Shown here piece by piece: positions 1 to 10,883 of a stretch of DNA of 64,000 nucleotides. The notes under the pieces are model-generated. The model was not told the DNA's origin and made no database searches. It was given only the letters and a program-made list of their open reading frames with translations. Each line of letters opens with the position of its first letter. Position 1 is the first letter of the stretch. The position numbers were made by a program, and so were the translations under genes. The stretch is taken from the NCBI RefSeq assembly GCF_014633365.1, contig NC_068339.1, forward strand, positions 16,607,383 through 16,671,382. Reading direction: 5' to 3'. This DNA is from Diospyros lotus (taxonomy: Eukaryota > Streptophyta > Magnoliopsida > Ericales > Ebenaceae).

Positions 1-313
1 TATCGTAGTTCCCCTAGCTCTTTTACTTCAAAGGTCTATTTTACTTGTTGTTTCAATTGCTGAATTTCTTAATGGTTGTCTCCGGTGATGATGATATCAT
101 CTACATAGACAATTAGAATTGTTCTCTTCTCATCTCTTCCAATCTTAGTAAATAAAGTGTGGTCTGCTTGCTTTTGATTATATCCCAGCTTGTATAGTGT
201 GTTGCTAAATCTCTTGAATCAATCCCGAGGTGACTGCTTTAGCCCATATAAGGATTTCTCTAGCTTGCATACCTTATTTCTTGTGTGATCGGTCTCAAAC
301 CTGGGTGGTATAT
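1..313 (-). pseudogene. C1 reverse transcriptase fragment (downstream part)
   Basis: On the minus strand this reads as the Copia RT segment with [11 protein letters not shown] and the catalytic-site motif YVDDIIITGD. It continues the RT that begins in the 5450-6463 piece and is separated from it only by the 5.1-kb C2 insertion and its TATAT duplication. It is interrupted and cannot make a functional polyprotein. The downstream RNase H part is left of the window. Confidence 0.8.
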
Positions 314-583
314 TGAAACAAGCAGAAAAACTCTCTTGCTTGATTGATTCTAACGAAAAGAAGAGCAAAAATATATACAAAATACATCCTTATATTTTCT
401 CCTATAAAGTAGGAGATGAGATAGGATATGCTATCTCCTAAATATTAGGATATTTTATTTCCTAAATTATAGAGACTAATTTAAACTTTAAAATACAAGT
501 TTACAATATTTAAACTACAAGACTAAAGGCCTTATCCATCGGTTAACTATCTTCAAATTTGAATTTCTCTTCCTCATCCAACA
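314..583 (-). repeat. C2 3' LTR
   Basis: Direct repeat of 5163-5449, TG...CA termini, preceded by TATAT. It lacks the 17-bp duplication found in the other LTR. Confidence 0.92.
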
Positions 584-712
584 CTCTCTCTTAAGCTGAG
601 GAATAGATGCACGTCATCCCCAGCTTGCCAATTAGAAATTCAAAACCTGGTCTTACCATTGCTTTGGTGAGAACATCTGCTACTTGATCAGTAGTAGGAA
701 TATAAGACAAGA

Positions 713-3700
713 TTATCCCTCCTTCTTCATAAAACTTCGGTCTATCCTAACATGTTTCATGCGATCATGTTGGATAGGATTCTTCACTATGCTTATTGCC
801 AACTTACTATCACTGTATACTCTTATAGGTTGAACCAAGGGTATCTTTAGGTCTCCCAAAAGCCTTTCTAGCCAAATTACTTCACACATTCCTTGAGCAA
901 TAGCTCGAAACTCTGCCTTAGCACTACTACGGGCCACCACTGATTGGTTTTTATTTCTCCATGTCACCAAATTTCCCCATATCTTGGTACAATATCCGAT
1001 TGTTGATTTGCTGTCTTCACTTGATCCTGCCCAGTTTGCATCCACAAACCCCTTAATTCCTCTTTCCATTGTCTTTTGAAACATCAACCCCTTTCTAGGG
1101 GTTCCTTTTAGATATCTTAGCACATGAAAAATGACATGCATATGTCTTTGTGTAGGAGAATGCATGTATTGGCTTATTTTACTTACTACGTAGGCTATCT
1201 CAGGCCTAGTAAGAGACAAGTAAATGAACCTCCCTACCAACCATTGGTACCTCTCTTTGTTCACAGGGGGACATCATCATCTTCTTCTCTTGATGTCCAT
1301 CCATTATCTAATGGAGTTCTAGTAGGTCTACAAGCCATCATCCCGGTGTCCTTTAGCAAATCCATGGTGTACTTCCTTTGTGAGATAAATAATTCTTCTC
1401 GGCTTCTAGCAATCTCCATGCCTAAGAAGTATTTCATAAGCTCGAGATCTTTGACTTCAAATTTGGACTTTAGCTGCCTCTTTAAGGTCTCAATCCCTTG
1501 TATGTCATCAACTGTAACAATTATATCATCAACATAAACCATTAGAATAAATTTCCTTCCATTTTCTGAGGATTTTACAAACAATGTGTGATCGGCTTGT
1601 CCTTGTTGATACCCAAATTGAACTAAGGTCATACTGAACTTTTTGAACCAGGCCCTAGGTGATTGCTTCAACCCATATAGAGATTTATTCAGTTTGCAAA
1701 TCTTGCCTTTGCCAGCCTCCATTTAAAAACCTGGTGGGACTTTCATGTATATTTCCTCATCCAAATCACCATTAAGGAATGCATTTTTAATATCAAACTG
1801 ATATAGTGGCCAATCTAAGTTTACAACAATTGAAAAGATTACCTGAATTGAATTTAATTTTGCCACAGGAGCAAAAGTCTTCTCATAGTTTATCCCATAG
1901 GTTTGAGTAAACCCTTGGGCCACCAATCGAGCTTTATATCTCTCCACACTACCATCAGCTTTGTGCTTTACTGTAAATACCCATTTTCACCCAACTATTT
2001 TCTTTTCTAAGGGTCTTCTCACTATATCCCACGTTCTATTATCCACAAATGCCTTCATTTCCTCCATAATAGTTGCTTTCCATTTCGGATCCTGCATTGC
2101 TTCTTAAATATCTTTTGGAACAACTATACTATGAACTTTAGCAATGAAACCTCTGAACTTAGGAGATAATTTAACATAAGTTAGATAATTTTTGATAGGA
2201 TATTTTGCATAGGACCTTACCCCCTTTCGCAGGGCTATTGGCATTGCCCAATCTAGCCCATCCTCAGGGACTGCTTCACTATTAGCATCATGTGTCGGTC
2301 TGATGGTTTCTATGCTGCCTCTGGTTATTTCCCTTCCAAAGCTGCAGTCATCATTTGATGGACTAGCTTTTGGTAGAGATGATTGGCACTGCTGTTTCTT
2401 TGTTTGGTTCCTTGGTCGTCGGGAATAGACAAACTTAGGGTCAACAGTTGATTTGATTTGGGGTTGGAAGGAAAACTGACCAGAACAATGGTTAGATGTT
2501 TCTGAATCAGCTGATTTTGACTCAAAGGCTGTTTCAGGAGCTGCTGGAACTATTGTAGGAAGGGATTCCACTGGCAGTGTATTGTCATAGGTAATGATTT
2601 CTCCCCCTTGAGAATACACTGGCAGTGACAATAGAAGGACTGAAAAAGGATCAGTAGGTATAGCCACAAATGGGTTGGACTAATAGAATGAAATATCTTC
2701 ATAAAATGTGACATCGGTGGAAATGTAATACTTGTGGGTTGTAGGGCTATAACACTTGTAGACCTTTTGGGTAGGTGAATAACCAATGAAAAGACATTTT
2801 AGGGCCTTGGGATCAAGCTTAGTCTGAGATGTACTGTGGTTGTGAACATAGATAACACAACCAAACACCTTAGGTTCAAGAGACTATAAGAGAGGAGCAT
2901 GAGGATATATAGCACAAAGGGTCTCAAGGGTGTTTGGAAGTTCAATGTCTTGGAGGGAAGACGATTTATGAGATAGACAGCCGTAAGAACAACCTTCCCC
3001 CAATAGGAATTAGGGACATGAGTGGTGAACATCATAGCCCTAGCAACTTCTAAGAGATGCCTATTTTTCCGTTCGGCCACTCCATTTTGTTGTGGTGTGT
3101 ATGTGCAAGAATTTTGATGCAAAATCCCATGGTTAAGAAGGTAATTGTTTATGTCATGAGAAAAATATTCCCTCCCATTGTTAGTCCTAAGAATATGAAT
3201 AGAGACTTGGAACATGTTCAAGACAAACTTGTGAAACCGTTTAAAAATACTGCTAGCTTCGGATTTCTCTTTCATAAGATATACCCAACAAGCCCTAGAA
3301 TGGTCATTATGAATGTTATGAACCATCTAGAGCTCGAAACATTTGGGAGTTTAGAAGGAACCCAAATGTCACTATGAACCAAGTGGAATGGGGATGAGGG
3401 TTTATACGGTTGAATGGAATGGTGAGCTTTAGGTTGTTTAGCAAGAGTACATTGCTCACATGAAAGATTGTGATCTTTATTAATGAAGAATTGAGGGTAA
3501 AAAAATTTGAGGTAAGGGAAACTAGGGTGTTCTAAACGTTTATGCCACAACATAGATTTGGCATTTGAATTAACATTTAGAACAACTTTATTTGAATGAA
3601 ATGGGTTTGAATGACTTCCTTTCAACCAATAGAGACCATCCTTAGCCCTGCCAATCATCATCCCCAAGGTTTGGTCCTGAAATAAACAAAAAGATGAGAA

Positions 3701-3973
3701 GAAGATTACTTTGCAGTTCATGTCCTTGGTAATCCAATTTACTGACATCAAATTGTAGCTTAGTCCTGGAACATATAGGACTAAATTGAGTTTTAAGTTA
3801 GAGACACAAACTTTCCTAAGCCCTAATGCAGGTGCAGTAGACCCATCTGCCATAGATATCTCAATCATTGTTTTACATGGCCTATATTCAGTCATACAAT
3901 CCATAGAACTAGCCATATGGTCGGATGCCCCAGTATCTATTATCCATACATCCTTAGGAATCTGTTGTGACAT
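713..3973 (-). pseudogene. C2 pol: protease, integrase, RT, RNase H (broken)
   Basis: Copia pol in pieces. At 3973 the reading starts before the aspartic protease motif WIIDTGASDHM, followed by the GAG-pre-integrase zinc region (LWHKRLEHPS...CEQCTLAKQ). The integrase core is at 3326-2799 (TPQQNGVAERKNRHLLE carries the catalytic Glu), then a low-complexity linker (2667-2104). RT is in two pieces, 1947-1723 (KARLVAQGFTQTYGINYEKTFAP) and 1722-1261 ([20 protein letters not shown]), then RNase H with the chain FVDANWAGS, SSAKAEFRA and VYSDSKLAI (1264-713). Stops and frame changes separate the blocks, so no intact Gag-Pol is possible. Confidence 0.88.
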
Positions 3974-4059
3974 AAATGAGCAGTGAGGATTACCTTGTAA
4001 AGCAACTGATCCAGTAGGTTGATGATTAGAAGACCTGGTTGAGTTTGTACCTTGGTTTA

Positions 4060-5099
4060 GCAGCCTGTATAGGGTTTGGATTTGTTCCTCCGACAGATTG
4101 AGATCTGTTTTTGATCATTTTTCCATTGATTTTGGCCCACTTTCTCCGGATGTGGCAGCCACATAAGCTGATCTAGTGCCTTCTCTCTTATTCTTTGGTT
4201 TCCAGTTGGCTGGTTTTCCATAGATCTTCCAACATGTCTCTCGTATGATATGGTCTCTTGCAATGATCACACCATTGCTTCTCCTTCCCAGCATCCTTTT
4301 GAACAAAATCTCCTTGTCTAACAGTGGCTAGGGCAGACTATTGATGGGATAGGTCATCAGCCGATTGAAGCATTACTTTGCGTCGGCTTTCTTCTCGCCT
4401 AACTTCTGCAAATACTTCTCTTAAACTGGGAAAAAGTTTAGTACCTAAAATTCTGCCACGCACATCATCTAAATCACTGTTAAGTCCATGGAGGAAATCA
4501 AATATTCGGTCTTTTTCAACCATCTTATTATACTTAATGCTATCAGCCACATTCTCCCAAGTAATAGTATAGAATAAATCCATCTCATGCCACAATTCTA
4601 CCAAAGTATTAAAATAATTTGTAACATTCAAATTAGCTTGTCTGGTATTTCTTATGGTTGACCTGATTTCAAAACTCTGAGATAAATTCTCCAAATCTGA
4701 GTACATCTCTTGCATCAAATCCCAAATCCCCTTGGCTGATTTGTGAAAGAGGTATGTCCTTCCAATCTGGGGCTCCATGGTGTTTATCAACCAAGCCATT
4801 ATGGTTGAATTTTCTGCCTCCCAAGTGCCATAAGTGACTGCTGTTGGTGGAGGAGCAGGGGTAAAACCGGTTAAATAGCCTGATTTTCCTTTTCCCTTGA
4901 TCACCAATAAAACGGATTGAAACCATTCTCTAAAATTACCCCCATTTAGCTTATGGTGAGTAATTTGCAATGGATGGTTGTCGATTGAATGGCTGGACAG
5001 GTCTGGGAAAGATTGAGAGGTAGCCGAGGGATGAATAACACTTGGAGAACTGGTGGCTGAAGTTTCTGTAAGACTAGGGTTTTGATTTGTATCGCCCAT
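4060..5099 (-). pseudogene. C2 gag, broken after the UBN2-like domain
   Basis: The 253-residue open frame from the Met at 5099 has the Copia gag signature: a Ser/Pro-rich N-terminus, then LNGGNFREWFQSVLLVIKGK and the GIWDLMQEMYS stretch typical of UBN2-type capsid proteins. It stops at 4338. Downstream, around 4290-4197, a CCHC zinc knuckle is recognisable (CDHCKRPYHT, then ETCWKIYGKP), but its two halves lie in different frames, so a one-base indel falls inside the knuckle. Confidence 0.85.
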
Positions 5100-5162
5100 G
5101 ATTTTGAGGAAACTAGCAATCGGCTGAGATCGACTAGAGAATTTTCCTTAGCTCTGATACCA

Positions 5163-5449
5163 TGAAACAAGTAGAAAAACTCTCTTGCTTGATTGATTCT
5201 AACGAAAAGAAGAGTAGAAATATATACAAAATACATCCTTATCTTTTCTCCTATAAAGTAGGAGATGAGATAAGATATGCTATCTTCTAAATATTAGGAT
5301 ATTCTAAATATTAGGATATTCTATCTCCTAAATTATAGAGACTAATTTAAACTTTAAAATACAAGTTTACAATATTTAAACTACAAGACTAAAGGTCTTA
5401 TCCATCGGTTAATTATCTTCAAATTTGAATTTCTCTTCCTCGTCCAACA
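5163..5449 (-). repeat. C2 5' LTR
   Basis: Direct repeat of 314-583, followed by the TATAT target duplication at 5450-5454. It carries a tandem 17-bp duplication near 5287-5325. Confidence 0.92.
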
Positions 5450-6535
5450 TATATGCATATAGATTTCCCCCTTTAGTTCTCCATTCGAGAAGGCATTTTT
5501 AATGTCCAATTGATGCAATTTCCAGTCCAAATTTACTGCTAAGGACAACAACACTCGGATTGAATTTAGTTTTGCCACAGGGGCAAAAGTTTCTTCATAA
5601 TCCAAGCCTTGGGTTTGAGTGAACACTTGAGCTACAAGCCTTGCCTTGTATCTCTCAAGGCTTCCATCTGATTTATACTCAAATGTGAACACCCACTTGC
5701 TCCCAACAACCTTCTTTCCTTTAGGAAGATCCACAATTCTCCATGTACCTGTTTTCTCCAAGGCTTCCATTTCTTCCATATCTGCTTCTCTCCATCTACT
5801 ATCCTGCAGTGCTTGATAAATTTTCCTTGGGATAACAACATTATCAAGGTTGAGGGTAAATGCCTTATAGGTAGGAGATAGTTTAGAATACCCAAGGAAA
5901 TTTGTGATAGAATGTTTGGTACATGTCCTTCTCCTTTTTCTTAAGGTAATGGGAATACCTAGATCATCTTCACACTGTTGTTCAGTTATGCTGTTAGTAA
6001 GTTGCTGATTTAGACTTACCTCCTGGTTGGAAGGATTGGTTGGCTGAAGTGCTGGAGTTCTTCCTGAATATATCTTAAGAGGAGGTTTGTGTGAGCTTGG
6101 ACCATCTTGTTGAATCTCGGTTTCCTCTTTCTCCCCCTCTTGTTGATTTAGGAATTGTGAGATGGATTCTGGGTTTGAACAGTGATTGTGGTTAGGCTGA
6201 TAAGTTTCAGTGGCTGAAACTGAACTTGGATGAGGGTCAGGAACTGAACTTGAGATGGATGGGTTGAGAGGAACAGATATGACTGAAGTTCGAGAATCTG
6301 CTGGTTCATTGGTTGTGTTGGTGTTAGCGAAAAAAGACTTTTTTTCCAGGAAGGAAACATTGCATGACACAATAAATTTTCTAGTAGGGGGATGAAAACA
6401 CTTATATCCTTGTTGAGTTGGGGGAATAGCCAACAAATACACACTTAAGTGCCTTTGGATCAAGTTTGGATTGGTTTAGCTGGTTGTGATGTACGAAAGA
6501 AGTACACCCAAATACTTTAGGAGGAAGTGGGTTTA
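5450..6535 (-). pseudogene. C1 integrase end, linker and RT start
   Basis: The minus-strand frame from about 6535 reads as the Copia integrase C-terminus (VFGCTSFVHHNQL, then LDPKALKC), a variable linker rich in Ser/Gln, and the RT N-terminus (GTWRIVDLPKGKKVVGSKWVF, KARLVAQVFTQTQGLDYEETFAP). It ends at NAFSNGELKGEIYM, where C2 is inserted. A one-base problem near 6460 interrupts the start. The upstream gag, protease and catalytic integrase are missing. Confidence 0.82.
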
Positions 6536-6599
6536 CTGCTCTGATACCATGATGAAATTAGGTAGATTGAATGAATTCTATCTCACTCATTCTCAGTTT

Positions 6600-6929
6600 T
6601 GTCACATACCTAGGGTTACCTAGGGTTGTGATTGGAGTTTGGGAGAGAAACTAAATGATAGAATTAAAGGAGGAAGAGAGAATTCAAAGAGAGAGTTAGA
6701 GGGAGAGATTAGAGAGGAAACAAGAGAGAGAGAGAATTAGGGAGATAAGAATCACTTCATTCATCAACATGCATTTCTCTACATTTTAGGGCTTATTTAT
6801 AAGCTATTCAATAGTAACTGAAATTTGGAAATAGCACCCATGTGCTCCTAACAACTCACAAAATACCTCCTACTAACTACTACAACTTTATAACACTAAT
6901 GCCCTTCTCACTACCCATGAATTGTGACA
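6600..6929 (-). repeat. G1 3' LTR
   Basis: Direct repeat of 9781-10111 with the same termini; carries a TATA-like TTATAAATAAG core on the minus strand near 6790. Confidence 0.92.
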
Positions 6930-6992
6930 TTCCCCTCCCCTTGAAAGGTTTTTTGTCCCCAAGAAATTTATTACAACCAAGCCATTGTTTCT

Positions 6993-8145
6993 TCATCCAA
7001 TGTCCGTCCTCACCCATTGGTTTCTTCTTCGCTTTTCCTTCTTTTTATCTTGTTTTTCCCTTCTCTTTTGCTTTCTTTTTTCCTTCTCCTCAGCAGCAAC
7101 AGTAGTATGTCTTGCTGCCATACCAATGGAAACACCAATGGAAACATGAGTAAGCAAAGCAACAAGGGTCTCGGTTCCTTCAACAAAGAATCCCTTCCTT
7201 TTCTTCTTTTCATCTTGTTTCACTTTATCCTTCTGCATCCTCCATTGCTCTAAATCAGAAACATACTGCTGGTAGGTTTTAGTGTAATCAATTTCATGCA
7301 AGCATCCTCCCTTAACCTCTAACCATGCTTGAACTGCCCTCCATTGGTTATCCACTTCGATTAAGGCACAAATTTCCCTCCAATTGACTGATTTCTCAGT
7401 TGGAGTTACTTGATTCAGAGTAGGTAATTCAGCCACTCCTTCCATTCCTATTCTTTCAAGGGAAATAGATTTAAAATCTCCACAATTTGAGGCTGTTGTG
7501 GGCGTTTCCATTCCAAGATCTTTGGCTCCCGGACTGTTAGCTAACATCTCAGCTTTATCCTCAACAGTTACCTCCTCCAACGGTGTCATATTGAGGAATT
7601 TAGCGGCTGGATTTTCAGTACCAGTGAGAGTGCTTGAGATGCTGCCAATTGTTGGACTGACATCCCCCAATTCTTCGATCCCTTCTACTGCTTCTTTTTC
7701 TTCCTCATCAGCTTCTTGCATCTCCAAATTAACAGCCTTAGAAGCTCCATTGATACTATAGGTTTTGGTCCTTTCTCCAAACCGATTACACAAGCCAATT
7801 ACAAACTGCGGCCAGCTCAATTCCACCCTTTCCCCAGCTCCAATTCTGGAACCAAACGTATGGAATTCCACTTAGATTAGTTGTAGCCATTTTTACCTTC
7901 TTTTTTTCAGCCACTCGGTGTTGGTAGAACACCCGTTCACATTGCTGAATCCACCATTTTGGCCTATCCCTGTCAAACACCAGAATAGTCAATGGAGCAA
8001 GAGTGGGCAAATCGGCACTTGGAATTGAAGTCAACAAAGTCTGATTAGTAGTCAGAAATTTATATGAACGCAGGATCAAAAAATCATCCAGCTGCCTACG
8101 GAGGTCCTTAATTTCCTTTGTTGCAGCAATTAGTCCTTCGGCCAT
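6993..8145 (-). pseudogene. G1 gag-like protein, one frameshift
   Basis: Two overlapping minus-strand frames (8145-7786 and 7871-6993) join near 7845 through one frameshift into a protein of about 380 residues. The N-terminal part has EIKDLRRQLDDFLI, then SIPSADLPTLAPL and PKWWIQQCERVFYQHRVAEK, followed by VWFQNWSWG and LSWPQF, the pattern of a retrotransposon Gag capsid domain. The middle is acidic. The C-terminus is strongly basic (EKRKQKRREKQDKKKEK) and ends WVRTDIG. The same start, capsid block and basic tail occur in G2. There is no zinc knuckle, protease or polymerase. The function is inferred as capsid; the basic tail may replace the knuckle in RNA binding. Confidence 0.8.
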
Positions 8146-9766
8146 CTCCTCAGTTCAATTCCTTGAAATTACACCCTGCAACAGCCTCTTAATCAGCTTC
8201 CAAAGACCACTCCGGAAACTTATTTCGGTACTCCAAACCCACCGGAATTCAGTCACTGAAATTGCTTTGATAAATCACCAAAACCTATCGATAATCGATC
8301 GCTTCCAAATCCGCAACCTTAGCAGCTTCAAGTTCAGCCAATCTAAATTCGCTAGAAGCTAAATTCAGCAACCTATTCTGCCTCGGTCACTGCTGCGCCT
8401 CAACTGCAACTATTGCTTCGCCTCGACTGCAACTGATCACTGCTAATTTTGCTTTTGGAGCTGCCTGACTCACAGCTGAGGAATGATCGGTTCCATTGCA
8501 GTACTTCAAAGTCGCCTCCAGTTCTCAAACGAAGATCACCGCTGGAAATTAATAACAGAGAAGTATCATTCCGCTCGCTGTAATTCCTCCAAATCGTCGA
8601 AATTCACCCCTGTACCGTTTCTGATCGCACCTTCTTTCACGACTTGGTCACATGCAGTGACCTAGACTTGAATTTCCGCTTCTGACCATGTCTGCCTTCT
8701 CGCCTCAACCACATGTAGCGAGTTTGTCGGAATCAAAGTGATTCAAGGATCGCCTAGTCTCACCCAATCACCGACATCTACTTGAAATTCTCATTCTTCT
8801 GAATTCTTGAATCGCCCACGGCTCTGCTACAATCGCGCCTCAGCCTCGCCTTTCTAATCCAATTCACTTCCGATCGACGTTTGTTGTGCTCGGCTTCTCC
8901 ATTCAAAGTCGAGTTCAGTTCCGCCTTGCAACTAGTCGCTTTCTACCCCGATTGATGCGAATCAAATTCCCCCAGCGATGTTGCCACCCAATCACCGTCC
9001 ACTATCTGGCTTCCGAAGTAACTTTCGCTGCCAAACTCTTCTTCTTACCTGATTTGAGTTGGTCACTGAAAGCAGTTGCAATTGCTGTCGGCTTCGATCG
9101 GCTTCTCTTTGATGCCTTAATTTTCGTTTAAATCGCTGCTCGATCAATGACCAGAAGTTGCTGACACTCTGGCCCTACCGAGCCACTTCCACGCAAGTGG
9201 TGGCTTCCGATTCGCCTCTGCTCACCTCGATTCAATACTCGTAGCAGTCTCCAGAGAACCGATTCTTTTTGTGAACTTGCTGAATTAACTTCACGAAATT
9301 GCTACTCCAATGCGCCTCAATATTAGTCGATAATTTCTTTGCTCTGCGCTTCAGTTCACCCTTCCGATAATCACCGTCGGGATTATGGTTGAGGTTAGCC
9401 TGGCTCTGCTCGGTTCCAATCTGCCTTCAAGACCTTCAAACTCTGATTGGAACAAATGCTCCTAATCGCCAATCTCAGTCACCGTCGGAGATCAATAACA
9501 AAGTCGGATCCTCGCTCCGTCAACTCTCTGCTATTTCTGGAATCGCCTCTTAAAAGTCCAATTAATTCCGTTGCCGCTAAGGATTGCCTTACAATTGATC
9601 AATTTCTACTGCCTAAGGTTCGAAAATCAACGAGCAAAGGAATCGGAGGAATCTACTTCTCACAATGGACTCCACCTACAAGTTCGAGCCATGATTCGCT
9701 TGCGCCTTCTCGATTTTGATCCAAGCTGATACGAATTTATCAAGATTCACAGCCGAGAAAGGACCA
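8146..9766 (-). other. G1 long leader, no gene seen
   Basis: This stretch lies between the PBS and the gag-like start. It is less AT-rich than the surroundings and full of short related motifs (CGCCTC, TCGGC, CTGATC). Small plus-strand frames at 8483-9719 have no recognisable domain. The corresponding G2 leader (56996-58736) has the same texture, so a packaging or structural RNA role is possible but unproven. Confidence 0.6.
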
Positions 9767-9780
9767 GCTCTGATACCATT

Positions 9781-10111
9781 TGTCACATACCTAGGGTTAC
9801 CTAGGGTTGTGATTGGAGTTTGGGAGAGAAACTGAATGATAGAATTAAAGGAGGGAGAGAGAATTCAAAGAGAGAGTTAGAGGGAGAGATTAGAGAGGAA
9901 ACAAGAGAGAGAGAGAATTAGAGAGATAAGAATCACTTCATTCATCAACATGCATTTCTCTACATTTTAGGGCCTATTTATAAGCTATTCAATAGTAACT
10001 GAAATTTGGAAAATAGCACCCATGTGATCCTAACAACTCACAAAATACCTCCTACTAACTACTACAACCTTATTACACTAATGCCCTTCTCACTACCCAT
10101 GAGTTGTGACA
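9781..10111 (-). repeat. G1 5' LTR
   Basis: Direct repeat of 6600-6929, flanked by the PBS complement on the left and AGTTT on the right. Confidence 0.92.
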
Positions 10112-10116
10112 AGTTT

Positions 10117-10883
10117 ATTCCTTGAATATAAGTACACAAGTTCCCTAGCTTATTACTAATTCTACTTCAACTCTAACTCTTAAAATATCTCCTAATTTAG
10201 AGCTCTTAGATAACTCCTAATTTATAGCTCTAGATTACAATACAAGCAAATTAAATAAACAAATTTAAACAGATAATAAACTGAAACAGATTATTATCAA
10301 TAAGAGATAAGAAAGAGATGAATGAGATTATCTGGTATCTCTTGGTTCATTCCTTAGCACGGGCTAGCCTTTATCTTCCTTATCTTCCACCAAGACTTTG
10401 GTGTTTGGGATATAAAAGAAATAAAGGGAGTAAATGAAGGGTAAAAATGGGGCATAAAGGGTTATACAGGGTGAAATGAAATTAAACTATTTTTCATACA
10501 GGAAAGTAATTTGGTAATCCTACTGCCATCATAGTAGTAAATATGTGTAGTTACTGGTATGAGTATGAATAGGTGTATGTGTACTTACGTGTTTAAATTT
10601 GAATGTTGATCTAGGCATACCGTGCTAATGTACATGACTTAGAGAAAAATAAGGGAAATGATAAACTAAAATAAAAATAAATCATCCATGATTTTAAAGC
10701 AAGGTTAATACTTTCTTTAGTTAACATGCTATTGCTTTTGACTGTCATTTTATAGATATGCTTTGACATCTTTTTTTATTAGCCCTCATTTATTGAATGA
10801 CTTTTCTGTTACATTGCATTTCTCAAAAACTTTATTACTCACTTTTGTTATATAATTGGAATACTTTGCCTGTATTGTTTCAG
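10117..10883 (+). other. C1 LTR remainder and CtpA intron, no gene
   Basis: 10117 to about 10391 continues the C1 LTR. The rest is AT-rich intron sequence with a pyrimidine tract and CAG acceptor ending at 10883. No coding exon for the upstream part of the peptidase is visible here. Confidence 0.6.

Larger units (their letters stand above)
314..5449 (-). mobile_element. Ty1/Copia element C2, structurally complete, nested in C1
   Basis: LTRs at 314-583 and 5163-5449 begin TGAAACAAG and end CCAACA. The 5-bp target duplication TATAT lies at 309-313 and 5450-5454. The PBS complement GCTCTGATACCA at 5151-5162 directly abuts the right LTR, so transcription runs on the minus strand. The order is gag (5099 to about 4060), protease and integrase (3973 to about 2800), RT (2667-1261), RNase H (1264-713). 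Stops and frameshifts break the polyprotein. The right LTR is 17 bp longer than the left because a TAAATATTAGGATATTC unit is duplicated. It lies inside the C1 reverse transcriptase. Confidence 0.93.
6600..10111 (-). mobile_element. gag-only LTR retrotransposon G1
   Basis: LTRs at 6600-6929 (330 bp) and 9781-10111 (331 bp) have TGTCAC...GTGACA termini. AGTTT target duplications are at 6595-6599 and 10112-10116. The PBS complement GCTCTGATACCA at 9767-9778 sits 2 bases from the right LTR, and the purine tract complement TTCCCCTCCCC abuts the left LTR. The 2.85-kb interior has no RT, integrase or RNase H; it holds about 1.6 kb of non-coding sequence followed by one gag-like region (8145-6993). 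The LTRs are nearly identical, suggesting a fairly recent insertion. It is a diverged sibling of G2 (56613-60084) and lies inside the C1 LTR. Confidence 0.92.
1..10391 (-). mobile_element. Ty1/Copia element C1, fragmented host of C2 and G1
   Basis: Outermost Copia element of the left region, minus strand. It is visible as 1-313 (reverse transcriptase), 5450-6549 (integrase end, linker and RT start) and an LTR starting TGATGAAATTAG at 6550 that resumes at 10117 after the G1 insertion. A PBS complement (CTCTGATACCA) abuts the LTR at 6539-6549. The right LTR end is not certain; CA dinucleotides near 10350 and 10391 are candidates. Only about 55 bases separate the PBS from late integrase sequence, so gag, protease and most of integrase are deleted. 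The 3' LTR lies left of the window. Confidence 0.75.

Noticed and set aside
8483..9719. Plus-strand open frames in the G1 interior
   Set aside because: They lie antisense in the G1 leader, have no domain, and no equivalent frame was recognised in G2.
10392..10883. Upstream CtpA exon close to 10884
   Set aside because: No frame matching the peptidase N-terminal region and no plausible donor were seen.
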